64,000 nucleotides of DNA, from positions 82,523 through 146,522 of the forward strand of contig CAZYHC010000007.1 of the NCBI GenBank assembly GCA_964646625.1, written 5' to 3'. The notes under the pieces were generated by a model that searched no databases, had not been told where the DNA came from, and worked only from the letters and a program-made list of their open reading frames with translations. This document shows, in pieces, positions 48,446 to 56,637 of the stretch (the first letter of the stretch is position 1; every line of letters begins with the position of its first letter). The stretch is from DAOULT01 sp964646625 (GTDB taxonomy: Bacteria > Chloroflexota > Anaerolineae > CAZYHC01). The translations under genes were made by a program, and so were the position numbers.

Positions 48446-49213
48446 TCAGTTCTTGAAGCCCAGGACTTCCAGGGGCACTGGTTGACATTCCGGCTTGCAG
48501 GGTTCAGCCAGACAATCGATGTCCTGCCTGTTATCGATGATACGCGCCACTTGGCCGTCGAGCATTTGAATAACTTTGTCTACATATTGCACCAGGCGCA
48601 AGTCGTGTGTCACCATAATGCCCGCCCGGTTCTGTTCGTGAATGAGGCTGGCAAAGGTTTCAACCACCTGGTAAGCCCGCTCAGTATCCAGGCTGGCGGT
48701 CGGTTCATCGGCCAGCACGAGGGTGGGTTGATGAACTAAAGCGCGGGCGATGGCTACTCGCTGCCGCTGCCCGCCCGACAACTGTCTGGGCAGAGCCTTC
48801 AGGCGTTCGTCCAGGCCCAGTCTGGCCAGGAGGTCTTGGGCGCGTTCCCTGCTCGCCTTGTCAAGTCGATTATTCAACCTCAACATTAATTCTACGTTTT
48901 CTTGAACGGTCAGGTATGACACCAGATTGTTGGTCTGAAAGGTAAAGCCAATTTTCTGACGGCGAAACTCCGTCAGTTCGGCCTCGGACATTTGGCCCAA
49001 ATCTTGGCCGTCGATCGTGATGTGGCCTTCGCTGGGGGCCAGCAACCCGGCCAGCATCGCCAACAAGGTCGTTTTGCCGGAGCCGCTGGGCCCCACCAGG
49101 GCCGCAAACTGGCCCGGTGCAATGCTTATCGACACCCCGTCAACGGCTCTGACGGTGTAGCTGTCGAGTTCATAGATTTTGGTAACAGCCTGTGTTTCCA
49201 GCGCAGTGGTCAT
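48446..49213 (-). CDS. ABC transporter ATP-binding protein, MacB/LolD type
   Basis: A 255-residue ATPase: Walker A GPSGSGKTT (about 41-49), Q-loop FQTNNLVSYLTVQENVEL, signature LSGGQRQRVAIARAL, Walker B LVLADEPTASLD and the switch VTHDLRL. The FQxxNL...T..ENVEL Q-loop and the SxEAELTEFRRQKIGF-like stretch are typical of the MacB/LolD/FtsE group. It is paired with the permease gene 10 bp upstream. It works at the cytoplasmic membrane, probably as a mechanotransmission-type exporter or lipoprotein handler; the cargo is unknown. Confidence 0.9.
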   Translation of the reverse strand: MTTALETQAVTKIYELDSYTVRAVDGVSISIAPGQFAALVGPSGSGKTTLLAMLAGLLAPSEGHITIDGQDLGQMSEAELTEFRRQKIGFTFQTNNLVSYLTVQENVELMLRLNNRLDKASRERAQDLLARLGLDERLKALPRQLSGGQRQRVAIARALVHQPTLVLADEPTASLDTERAYQVVETFASLIHEQNRAGIMVTHDLRLVQYVDKVIQMLDGQVARIIDNRQDIDCLAEPCKPECQPVPLEVLGFKN

Positions 49214-49223
49214 TTTACATCCC

Positions 49224-50384
49224 TCACGACGACAAGCCTAAAGCGATTAGAGGCTCGATCTTTAACAAAAATCTAATGGATACTAATCCCCCTAAGGGGC
49301 CAATGATGAGTAGAGAGGCAACCGCGGTGACCGTAGAGTTGACCGTAAAGGTGACGGGTATGCTGGGGGGGAAGCTTAGCGATAAGCCCAGACTGACCAG
49401 ACTGCCGATAGCTATCCCCAGAACATTAACTATCAGAATCTGAATCACGGAGGAGACAACGATTGTCAGATTGGAAGTGCCAACGGCTTTGAGCATACCC
49501 ACCTGGCCGACCTTCTGTAAAGTCTGGATGTGAAAGAAGCCCCCAATAACCAGCACGCCAATTAGCAAAGCGAAGAATTTTTGCGTGTTCAGGGTGCTCT
49601 GTTGGGCGCTGTACCCTGGGGTGGATTCGTAGGCTGTCTGGCGGTCAACAGCCTCGATGTCGCTGACTTCGCTCTCTAGAAGCTGGCTCATGTATTCCCG
49701 CTTTTCTGGATGGTACAGTTGCACGGCGGCCACGTTTGAGATTAACTCGCCCCGCTCGTCCCTGGCGGTAAGTTGGGGCTTCATTTTGTCCCAGGTGAGA
49801 TAGGGCACAAAAATGGAAGGCCGCAGGCCATATTTTCGGCTGTCGCCGATGCCCACCACTTCCAGGGTGTAATACTCTTTATCCTTGCCCAGGATCGATT
49901 GGATGGTGAATCTGTCCCCGAGCTTAAGGTCGGCCAGTAAGGCCACGTTTCTGTCGATGACTGCTTCTTTAGCGTTCCTCCTGGCGAGAGCTCTGCCCAC
50001 GAAGGCCGGCGGTGCGCCAGGTTTACCAGGTTCGACGCCTATCAGCGCGATGTCCAGCGGCTCCTCGTCTCCTTCAAACACGATGGAAACAGAGCTGAAG
50101 CCGAGGGGCCCCACCTCCTTAACCCCGGCCACTCTTTTGAGGTCATTCAGTTGCGAGCGGCCAATTCTGCTGATTGAAATGGAGAGATCGACGTTCTCCT
50201 GGTAGACGATGAGATCGGCATTGAGTTTCTCCAGATATTCTCTGTTGCCAGAGCCCAACCCTTCACCCAGAGCGGCGACGAAAAGCACCAGGGTCGTTAT
50301 CAGGGCAATAATCAGGCTGAACAATAAAAAGCGGCCTCTATTGCGCCATATTTCTCTGAGGGCCAGGTGTGTCGAGGTAAACAC
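49224..50384 (-). CDS. ABC transporter permease, FtsX/MacB/DevC type
   Basis: A 386-residue permease with one N-terminal helix (about 18-42), a large extracytoplasmic domain (about 45-260, MacB_PCD-like, with SRIGRSQLNDLKRVAGVKEVGPLG) and three C-terminal helices of the FtsX fold (about 265-380). It is the partner of the downstream MacB-like ATPase. GGAGG precedes the ATG. A palindrome AGCTAT-ACGC-ATAGCT (50428-50443) about 45 bp upstream may be an operator. Confidence 0.85.
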   Translation of the reverse strand: MFTSTHLALREIWRNRGRFLLFSLIIALITTLVLFVAALGEGLGSGNREYLEKLNADLIVYQENVDLSISISRIGRSQLNDLKRVAGVKEVGPLGFSSVSIVFEGDEEPLDIALIGVEPGKPGAPPAFVGRALARRNAKEAVIDRNVALLADLKLGDRFTIQSILGKDKEYYTLEVVGIGDSRKYGLRPSIFVPYLTWDKMKPQLTARDERGELISNVAAVQLYHPEKREYMSQLLESEVSDIEAVDRQTAYESTPGYSAQQSTLNTQKFFALLIGVLVIGGFFHIQTLQKVGQVGMLKAVGTSNLTIVVSSVIQILIVNVLGIAIGSLVSLGLSLSFPPSIPVTFTVNSTVTAVASLLIIGPLGGLVSIRFLLKIEPLIALGLSS

Positions 50385-50427
50385 GGCTGCCCACCTCCTT
50401 CTTCATTAATATCGCGAGTGAAAAGTG

Positions 50428-50443
50428 AGCTATACGCATAGCT
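50428..50443. promoter_or_regulatory. palindrome upstream of the ABC exporter genes
   Basis: A perfect inverted repeat AGCTAT-N4-ATAGCT sits 44 bp before the permease start. No good -35/-10 pair could be fixed around it. A regulator-binding site is a guess. Confidence 0.35.
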
Positions 50444-50546
50444 TATCAGAAAAGTGTTTGATTAAGATAAGAATAACGTTAGAGATTTGTTAGACTTTTC
50501 GCCATCTCGCTCTCCGAAGACAGGGGGGAGCCCAAAAAAAGCACTC

Positions 50547-50575
50547 TTGACGAAAGAGTTTTTCGCCTGTATAAT
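50547..50575 (+). promoter_or_regulatory. promoter of tRNA-Val
   Basis: TTGACG (50547-50552), a 17-bp spacer and a perfect TATAAT (50570-50575) lie 14 bp before the mature tRNA start. The same transcript could continue into the exported-protein gene at 50712. Confidence 0.75.
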
Positions 50576-50589
50576 AGTAGCAGTAAGCA

Positions 50590-50663
50590 GGGCGAATAGC
50601 TCAGATGGATAGAGCGCTTCCCTTACAAGGAAGAGGTCACAGGTTCGAGTCCTGTTTCGCCCA
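50590..50663 (+). tRNA. tRNA-Val (anticodon UAC)
   Basis: A 74-nt cloverleaf: acceptor GGGCGAA/TTCGCCC, D stem GCTC/GAGC, anticodon stem CTTCC/GGAAG with loop CTTACAA (anticodon TAC), T stem ACAGG/CCTGT with loop TTCGAGT, and discriminator A. CCA is not encoded. A partial copy of its 3' end recurs at 51772-51794. Confidence 0.95.
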
Positions 50664-50711
50664 CTATGGCGTTTGAGGGGATAATCTGAAAAGGAAAGGG
50701 GGTGAACGGTA

Positions 50712-51608
50712 ATGTCACGGTACAAAATCATCGGGGCTCTGCTCGTAGCTGCTCTGCTCTCGACCGTGCTGGTCGCGCCCGTGAGGGCTATTGGTGGTGC
50801 TCAGGAAGCGGTCCGTTATCTGGAAGGTAAGGGCTACAGGGTCATAGAGTGTGATGTGATCAAGGACTCCCAAAGCGGGGCTCTGATAGCCTACGTAACC
50901 ATGTGGCCCGCTTCTACCGAGTATGATTACGTGATGGTCGAGCAGGTGATTTTGGGGCACGTTGCCGTGGCTACCGCCTTTCAGCATTTACCCCCCGACG
51001 TGGTGATAACGGGTTTGCTCTTCGGGAAATACATAGTCTGCTTCCCGATCCCGATGCTCATGGTGGTCGGAGAGACCGACAACGAGGTCTACTGGGAAAC
51101 GGTGTTGGATAACCTTTTCGTCATAGATACCGAAACGGGCCAGATCGTGGAGGATAAGAACTTCACCGACAAAGACTTCGGCGGTGGGGGTGGCGGCGGC
51201 GATGGAGGAGGCGGCGCATTGGGCGGCAGCGGGGGCGGCAGTGGTGGTAGCGATTGCGCCAGCAAGCTAACCTTGAACTGGACCAACATGCGCTACGGGC
51301 CGAAGGAAAGCGAGGTTGCCGCAGTCGCCGGCCAGGAGTTCTCTGTAAAGCTCACCATCCACAACCACACCAACTCCTCGATCAAAGCGCCCTGGTACCC
51401 ATATTTCGTCCTCACCGACGGGACGCAGGAGTGGTGGGCCGAAGAAGTGTGGATTTATGAGATGGAAAAACAGAAAGATATCCTGCCGGGCGGGAGCGAT
51501 ACCTGGACCTTCGCGGTTTACACCGAACGGCCCGGCGACTGGGTCAAAGCGGGGGTCTTCGAAGCCTGGGGCTGTGAATACTGGACGGAGTTTGCAGGCA
51601 GTTACTAA
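50712..51608 (+). CDS. exported two-domain protein with polyglycine linker (copy 1)
   Basis: Family not recognised. A 298-residue protein: signal peptide (1-25, cleavage near VRA), an N-terminal alpha/beta domain (about 28-155) with AVRYLEGKGYRVIECDVIKDSQSGALIAYV, a glycine/serine linker (about 157-180), then a beta-sandwich domain (about 183-298) containing APWYPYFVLTDGTQEWWAEEVWIYEME and ending in a Trp-rich strand. GGGGGTGA precedes the ATG. It is tandemly duplicated at 51843-52748. The C-terminal half looks like an extracellular immunoglobulin-like fold; function unknown. Confidence 0.8.
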   Translation: MSRYKIIGALLVAALLSTVLVAPVRAIGGAQEAVRYLEGKGYRVIECDVIKDSQSGALIAYVTMWPASTEYDYVMVEQVILGHVAVATAFQHLPPDVVITGLLFGKYIVCFPIPMLMVVGETDNEVYWETVLDNLFVIDTETGQIVEDKNFTDKDFGGGGGGGDGGGGALGGSGGGSGGSDCASKLTLNWTNMRYGPKESEVAAVAGQEFSVKLTIHNHTNSSIKAPWYPYFVLTDGTQEWWAEEVWIYEMEKQKDILPGGSDTWTFAVYTERPGDWVKAGVFEAWGCEYWTEFAGSY

Positions 51609-51842
51609 GCACCTGTTCGGAAGCGGGTGGGGGGCCTTTTAGCCACTCGACAGGACGCCGATTTTCGGCCGATTTTCGGATGTAAATTACTCCCGCAATT
51701 GTTCGTGGGCGAAGACCTGCCAACGAATCGCCACGTTGAAGGGGGGAAAACTGAGAGAGAAGGGAGGTGAAAGGTTCAACTCCTGTTTCGCCCACTACGG
51801 CGTTTGAGGAGATACTCTGAAAGAGAAAGGAGGTGAGAGGTA
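51609..51842. repeat. spacer of the tandem duplication with tRNA-Val 3' fragment
   Basis: 51772-51794 matches the T-arm and acceptor 3' half of tRNA-Val (50641-50663) with two changes in the T loop. The match continues through the untranslated leader and the ATG of the second gene (CCCACTA-GGCGTTTGAGG etc.). The rest of the spacer (51609-51771) has no match in copy 1 and contains a short direct repeat GATTTTCGG. No gene is seen. Confidence 0.85.
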
Positions 51843-52748
51843 ATGTCACGATACAAAATAATCGCAGCCCTGATCGTAGCTACCCTGCTCTCGACTATGT
51901 TGGTAGCGCCTGTGGGGGCCGTTAGCGGTGCACAGGAAGCGGTCCGGTATCTGGAGGGGAAGGGCTACAGGGTCATAGAGTGTGACATGGTCAAAGACTC
52001 CCAAAGCGGGGCCCTGATAGCCTACGTCTCCATGTGGTCTGCTTCTGACCAGTATGACGAGGCCATGGTCCGGCAGGTGGTTGAGGGCCACGCGGCTCTA
52101 ATCAGCGCCTTCCAGAATCCGGTCCCCGATGTGCTGTTGACGGGTTTGCTCATCGGGAAATACATGCTCTTGTTCCCGGTCAGCCACAACGTCATGCTCT
52201 CTGCTCTCCAGGGGGAGACCGAGGCCAAGGCCTACTGGGACATGGTCATGAAAAACTTCTTCATCATAGACACCGAAACAGGCCAGGTGGTGGAGGATAA
52301 GAACTTCACCGACAAAGACTTCAGCGGTGGCGGTGGAGGTGGTGGCGGTGGAGGTGGTGGCGGTGGCGGCGGCGTATTCGGTGGTGGCGGCGGCGGTGGC
52401 GACGATTGCGCCAGTATGCTGACCGTGACCTGGGCCAAAATGCGCTACGAGCAGGAAACCCAGACCGGCGGCCAAAAATTCTCTGTGGAGGTCACCATCG
52501 ATAACCGCACCAACGCCTCGATCAGAGCGCCCTGGTATCCGTATTTCGTCCTCACCGATGGGACGCAGGATTGGTGGGCCGAGGAAGTATGGATTTATGA
52601 AATGGAGAAACAGGGAGATATCCCGCCGGGCGGGAGCGGGACCTGGACCTTCGTGGTTTTCACCGAACGCCCCAGCGATTGGGTCAAAGCCAGCGTCTTC
52701 GAGGCCTGGGGTTGTGAATATTGGACGGAATTCAACCGCAGTTACTAA
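51843..52748 (+). CDS. exported two-domain protein with polyglycine linker (copy 2)
   Basis: A 301-residue paralogue of the 50712-51608 product, similar over its whole length: signal peptide (cleavage near VGA), N-terminal domain with VIECDMVKDSQSGALIAYV, an almost pure glycine linker (about residues 161-188, encoded by GGT/GGC repeats at 52324-52406) and the same C-terminal domain (TDGTQDWWAEEVWIYEMEKQ). AAAGGAGGTGA precedes the ATG. The long GGN tract is prone to slippage, so linker length probably varies between strains. Function unknown. Confidence 0.8.
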   Translation: MSRYKIIAALIVATLLSTMLVAPVGAVSGAQEAVRYLEGKGYRVIECDMVKDSQSGALIAYVSMWSASDQYDEAMVRQVVEGHAALISAFQNPVPDVLLTGLLIGKYMLLFPVSHNVMLSALQGETEAKAYWDMVMKNFFIIDTETGQVVEDKNFTDKDFSGGGGGGGGGGGGGGGGVFGGGGGGGDDCASMLTVTWAKMRYEQETQTGGQKFSVEVTIDNRTNASIRAPWYPYFVLTDGTQDWWAEEVWIYEMEKQGDIPPGGSGTWTFVVFTERPSDWVKASVFEAWGCEYWTEFNRSY

Positions 52749-52784
52749 TTACCTATAAAATAAATTAAATAAGGAGGTAGGAGG

Positions 52785-53069
52785 ATGTTTGCACCTTTGT
52801 GGCAGGGAGAGATCCCTTCAGGACTTCCTCAAGGCGGGATCGATATTGGACGCATCGTGGTCAATATGATCTTCGCCGTTGTCTGGACGATTGTGGCGGC
52901 CGTTTGTTTTGCCATTGTCTTCCCCATCACCATCAAACTGTTCGACTCGCTGACGCCCAATATCGATGAGATGGAAGAGCTGAAGAAGGGCAACGTGGCG
53001 GTAGCCATCGTGCTGTTTGGCTTTATCCTGGGTGCTTCTCTGGTGGTGATCGCTGTCTTGCTCAAGTAA
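52785..53069 (+). CDS. DUF350-like small membrane protein
   Basis: A 94-residue protein with two hydrophobic helices (about 25-50 and 70-93) flanking LFDSLTPNIDEMEELKKGNVAVAIVLFGFILGASLVV, the typical DUF350 (YjfL-like) hairpin including the conserved acidic loop and the KGN segment. Function unknown; family members are inner-membrane proteins. It has a strong AAGGAGG site and its own terminator. Confidence 0.8.
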   Translation: MFAPLWQGEIPSGLPQGGIDIGRIVVNMIFAVVWTIVAAVCFAIVFPITIKLFDSLTPNIDEMEELKKGNVAVAIVLFGFILGASLVVIAVLLK

Positions 53070-53090
53070 GCGACACGATCCAGAACCTCG

Positions 53091-53133
53091 AAGGCCATCG
53101 GGTGAGTCTCCGTCCGATGGCCTTTGCTTTCTT
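53091..53133 (+). terminator. terminator after the DUF350 gene
   Basis: Stem AAGGCCATCGG / CCGATGGCCTT with a 12-nt loop followed by TTTGCTTTCTT. Confidence 0.85.
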
Positions 53134-53143
53134 ACATCGCCAC

Positions 53144-53172
53144 TTGACAGAAGGACAAACAGGTGATATTAT
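53144..53172 (+). promoter_or_regulatory. promoter of mgtE
   Basis: A perfect TTGACA (53144-53149), a 17-bp spacer and TATTAT (53167-53172). The leader of about 80 nt to the ATG shows no M-box or other known Mg2+-sensor features by eye. Confidence 0.75.
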
Positions 53173-53259
53173 TCCCCATGCTAAGCATTAGCCATAATAA
53201 CCATTAATAATCGAGACAGGGATTTAAAATGGCTTCCCAAGGAGGATAAGGGAGGATAC

Positions 53260-54603
53260 ATGAAACAAGATACTCGCCAGATCACAGAGGATATCAAAGA
53301 ACATCTGAAAGGCGAAGAACTGGAAGAGGCCCTGTCCCTGATCACGGACCTGCATCCAGCCGATCAGGCCGATGTGCTCGAAAATCTGGCCCCTGCTCAG
53401 CAGCAAGAACTTATGGCACAATTGTCGCCCCCCGATTCGGCCGACATCATGGAAGAGCTGGAGGATGAGCACGCCGCTCAACTGGCCATTCAGATGGGCC
53501 CCGCCGCGCTTTCCCTGATTCTGGATGAGATGGAGGCCGACGAGGCCGCCGATGTGCTGGGCGATCTGCCGGCGGCAACGGTCGCCGTCGCCCTGGAGGC
53601 CATGACCGAGGCCGAGGACGTTATCTCCCTGCTCCGCTACCCAGACGACACGGCCGGGGGCTTGATGGTCCCCGATTTCATCGCCCTGCAACCGGAGATG
53701 ACTACGGCGGAAGCCATCGAACATATCAGACGCATCGGCCCGGACGAAGACACGATTTACTACCTGTTTGTAACCGACGAGAACGGTGTCCTGTTAGGGG
53801 TGGTGGGATTACGCCAACTGATCGTGGCCGACAGCCAGCGCCGCATCGAACAGATCATGGACGAGGCCGTCATCTACGTGGAGGCCTGGACCGATCAGGA
53901 AGAATGCGCCCGTCTGCTCAGTCGCTACGATTTCCTGGCCCTGCCGGTGGTGGACGAGGGGCACCACCTGCTGGGCGTCATCACCGTCGATGATATCATA
54001 GACGTGATCGACGATGAGGCCACTGAGGACATGTACCGCATGGTGGGTCTGACCGAAGAGGAGAAGGTTTTCAGCCCCCTCTTTTTCTCGGTCAGGAAGA
54101 GGCTGCCCTGGCTTCTGGTCAACCTGCTCACCATATTTATCGCCGTCAGCGTGGTCAATTTTTTCGAAGGAGCGATCGGCAAACTGGTGGCCCTGGCCGT
54201 CTTCATGCCGGTGGTGGCCGGTCAAGGAGGCAACGCCGGGTCGCAAACCTTGACCATCATGGTGCGGGGGCTGGCCCTGGGCGAGATCGACCTGCACAGT
54301 GGTCGGCGGGCCTTGCTTAAGGAAGCTATTCTGGGGGTTGTCAACGGCGCGGCGGTGGGGGTGGTGACCGCCGTGATAGCTTATCTGTGGAAGGGGGATC
54401 CAGTCATCGGCCTGGCGATAGGGGCGGCCATGATCCTCAACATGTTTATGGCTGGTTTGAGTGGGGTGCTGGTCCCGCTGGGCCTGAAATATTTCGGCAT
54501 CGATCCGGCGCTGGCTTCGGCTGCTTTTGTCACCGCCGTGACCGATACCATGGGATATCTCTTCTTTCTGGGTCTGGCCACCCTCTTGTTGCAGATACTA
54601 TGA
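53260..54603 (+). CDS. mgtE: magnesium transporter MgtE
   Basis: A 447-residue Mg2+ channel/transporter. Residues about 15-130 are the MgtE N superhelical domain (LHPADQADVLENLAPAQQQELMAQL), 135-255 are two CBS domains (TAEAIEHIRRIGPDEDTIYYLFVTDENGVLLGVV and the second ending VDDIIDVIDDEATEDMYRM), and 280-447 form five helices with the pore Asp in TDTMGY (about Asp429). The acidic surface between domains is the usual Mg2+ sensor. The start follows GGGAGG. The next gene starts 6 bp after the stop. Confidence 0.95.
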   Translation: MKQDTRQITEDIKEHLKGEELEEALSLITDLHPADQADVLENLAPAQQQELMAQLSPPDSADIMEELEDEHAAQLAIQMGPAALSLILDEMEADEAADVLGDLPAATVAVALEAMTEAEDVISLLRYPDDTAGGLMVPDFIALQPEMTTAEAIEHIRRIGPDEDTIYYLFVTDENGVLLGVVGLRQLIVADSQRRIEQIMDEAVIYVEAWTDQEECARLLSRYDFLALPVVDEGHHLLGVITVDDIIDVIDDEATEDMYRMVGLTEEEKVFSPLFFSVRKRLPWLLVNLLTIFIAVSVVNFFEGAIGKLVALAVFMPVVAGQGGNAGSQTLTIMVRGLALGEIDLHSGRRALLKEAILGVVNGAAVGVVTAVIAYLWKGDPVIGLAIGAAMILNMFMAGLSGVLVPLGLKYFGIDPALASAAFVTAVTDTMGYLFFLGLATLLLQIL

Positions 54604-54609
54604 AGGAAA

Positions 54610-56094
54610 ATGAAGACTCCGACTTTGTTCTTTCTGGTGGCCCTGGTGAGCGTGGCCCTGATCTCCAGCCTCGTCTTTGAGCGGCTGCCCCACGTCGAGG
54701 ACGAGGTGGCTTACCTTTTTCAGGCCAAAATTTTCGCCCAGGGAAAGCTCTACGCCGTCACGCCGCCCCACCCCGAAGCTTTCCACGTCCCTTTTATCAT
54801 AGATCACGAGGGCAGGCGCTTCGCCAAATACCCGCCGGGCCATGCCCTGCTTCTCAGTCTGGGCGTTCTTTTGGGGCGGCCCTGGCTGGTCAATCCGTTC
54901 TTTGGGGCGTTGTCCATAGTGGTCATCTACCTGCTGGGCCAGGAGTTATACGGCCCTTCTACGGCGCTATTGGCTGCCGGGCTGGGGCTTACTTCGCCTC
55001 TCTTTCTGATGCTGGCCGGGACTTACATGTCTCACCCCACCTGCCTGTTCGCGATCTCGCTTTTCATCCTGTTTTTCGCCCGGATGCTCAACAGTGGCCG
55101 TTGGCGCTATCCGCTTCTGGCCGGGGTGGCGCTGGGGATGGCCTTTCTCATCCGGCCGCTGACGGCGCTGAGTCTGGCTGCACCCCTGGGCGTATGGGGC
55201 CTGGCACGTGGCACGGGCTCGCCCCTGTCCAGGGGGGGCAGAGAGTGGTGGGGGCGCTGGCTGGTTCTGGCTGTCGGGTTCCTGTCGTTGGCTGCTCTTT
55301 TGCCGCTTTACAATTTTCAGTTGACGGGCCAGCCCTTGGTCAGCCTTTACAGCCTTTACTGGCCTTACGATGGGCTGGGCTTTGGGCCACAGGTAGGGCC
55401 TGACGGTCACACCCTATCGGGAGGGCTGGCTAACGCCTTGCGGGACCTGGGGAAGCTGTCCGCCGATTTTCTGGGTTGGCCGGGGCTTAGCCTGCTCTTG
55501 GCGGTCATCGCTCTACTCCCGCCTGCGAGACAGGCTCATCTTTATCCAGCCCTGGAGAGGTGGGATAAACTCCTGGGCGTGGCCTTTCTCTGTCTCGTCC
55601 TGGCCTACACCCTGTACTGGGTCGGCGCTACGGTATACGGCCCCCGTTACTACTATGAGGCCCTTCCGCTGCTCCTGCTGCTTACGGCCAGGGGGATAGA
55701 GAAGAGATGGAAGATGGGAGATGGGGACTGGGGGATAAAATGGCCTCCGAACACGCTCCGTCTGGCTCTGCTCCTTTTGGTGGTGGGCAACCTGGCCCTC
55801 TACGTCCCGCGGCGATTGTCCTTTTTAAAGGGGTTGTATGGCATCACCGCCGCGCCTCTGCGGGTGGTAGAGGCGGCCAACCTGCACCATGCCCTGGTGT
55901 TTGTCTCGGCGGAGAAGGGCTGGACAGAGTACGGCGCTCAGTTCTGCCAGAACAGCCCTACCCTGGACTCTGACATCGTATATGCCCTGGATCGGGGCGC
56001 GGTCGAGAACAGGGCGTTGATGGCTGAGTATCCTGGCCGCAGATATTTTCTGATGAAGGGCACGGATTTAGAAGAGATACGCGGTGGGAGATAA
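54610..56094 (+). CDS. GT39/PMT-like membrane glycosyltransferase without C-terminal sandwich domain
   Basis: A 494-residue multi-pass GT-C protein. The first extracytoplasmic loop has the acidic pair in HVEDEVAYLFQAKIF, followed by YPPGHALLL; helices continue to about residue 420. Unlike the 5549-19384 paralogues it lacks the LLGYDL/LTLYW module and ends soon after the last helix (YFLMKGTDLEEI). A purine-rich stretch near 55703-55740 encodes RWKMGDGDWGIK and looks like a repeat insertion. It probably uses a polyprenyl-phosphate sugar donor; the acceptor is unknown. Confidence 0.82.
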   Translation: MKTPTLFFLVALVSVALISSLVFERLPHVEDEVAYLFQAKIFAQGKLYAVTPPHPEAFHVPFIIDHEGRRFAKYPPGHALLLSLGVLLGRPWLVNPFFGALSIVVIYLLGQELYGPSTALLAAGLGLTSPLFLMLAGTYMSHPTCLFAISLFILFFARMLNSGRWRYPLLAGVALGMAFLIRPLTALSLAAPLGVWGLARGTGSPLSRGGREWWGRWLVLAVGFLSLAALLPLYNFQLTGQPLVSLYSLYWPYDGLGFGPQVGPDGHTLSGGLANALRDLGKLSADFLGWPGLSLLLAVIALLPPARQAHLYPALERWDKLLGVAFLCLVLAYTLYWVGATVYGPRYYYEALPLLLLLTARGIEKRWKMGDGDWGIKWPPNTLRLALLLLVVGNLALYVPRRLSFLKGLYGITAAPLRVVEAANLHHALVFVSAEKGWTEYGAQFCQNSPTLDSDIVYALDRGAVENRALMAEYPGRRYFLMKGTDLEEIRGGR

Positions 56095-56187
56095 TAAGGC
56101 AGAGGCTCGAGAGAGGGATTGAGCTTCCCCTCTCCAATCTCGTTGTCTCGCTGCCCTCTGTGACTTTGCGAAAGGAGCATGAAGGTC

Positions 56188-56628
56188 ATGGAATTAGTTC
56201 TGAAACCAATCGGAGTTATTCGTTCCCCGCACACCGTTAAGGAGAAAACTCCTATCCAGCCCTACTTTTCTCAGGCTGAGGGTAAGATCGAGGTCTTTCG
56301 GGAGTATGAAGAGGGCCTGTCGGATATCGAGGGTTTTTCCCACATCATTATACTATATCACTTCCACCAGTCGGAGGGTTATGCTCTGCGGGTAAAGCCT
56401 TTTCTGGACGAGGCATATCGTGGCCTGTTTGCTACCCGCGCTCCGAGACGGCCTAATCCCATCGGCCTCTCGGTGGTCACTCTTCTGGAGCGGCGCGGTA
56501 ACATCCTGCGCGTCGGCCAGGTAGACGTGCTGGATGGTACGCCTCTCCTGGATATCAAACCTTACGTGCCCACCTTCGATCAGCCCCAGGGGGTGCGCAT
56601 TGGTTGGCTGAAAGGAAAACTATATTAG
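56188..56628 (+). CDS. trmO: TrmO/TsaA-family tRNA methyltransferase
   Basis: A 146-residue protein of the TsaA/YaeB (TrmO) family, SAM-dependent N6-methylation of t6A37 in tRNA-Thr in E. coli. Signatures are the LKPIGVIRSPH start, GLSDIEGFSHIIILYHFH and the near-invariant RAPRRPNPIGLSVV, then VDVLDGTPLLDIKPYVP. It lacks the C-terminal extension of E. coli TrmO, as many bacterial and archaeal homologues do. The start at 56188 has AAAGGAG at 10 nt; the ATG at 56179 would be too close. Confidence 0.85.
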   Translation: MELVLKPIGVIRSPHTVKEKTPIQPYFSQAEGKIEVFREYEEGLSDIEGFSHIIILYHFHQSEGYALRVKPFLDEAYRGLFATRAPRRPNPIGLSVVTLLERRGNILRVGQVDVLDGTPLLDIKPYVPTFDQPQGVRIGWLKGKLY

Positions 56629-56637
56629 ATCAGGACA

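Noticed and set aside
50462..50731. An 89-codon minus-strand frame containing GRNRTRTCDLFLV
   Set aside because: It is the antisense of tRNA-Val and its surroundings; this type of peptide is a well-known false gene call opposite tRNA genes.
51089..52438. Proline-rich minus-strand frames (PPPPPP runs)
   Set aside because: They are the complement of the GGN glycine-linker codons of the two exported proteins.
53173..53259. M-box or other Mg2+ riboswitch before mgtE
   Set aside because: The leader is only about 80 nt, AT-rich, and shows no paired structure or conserved M-box segments by eye.
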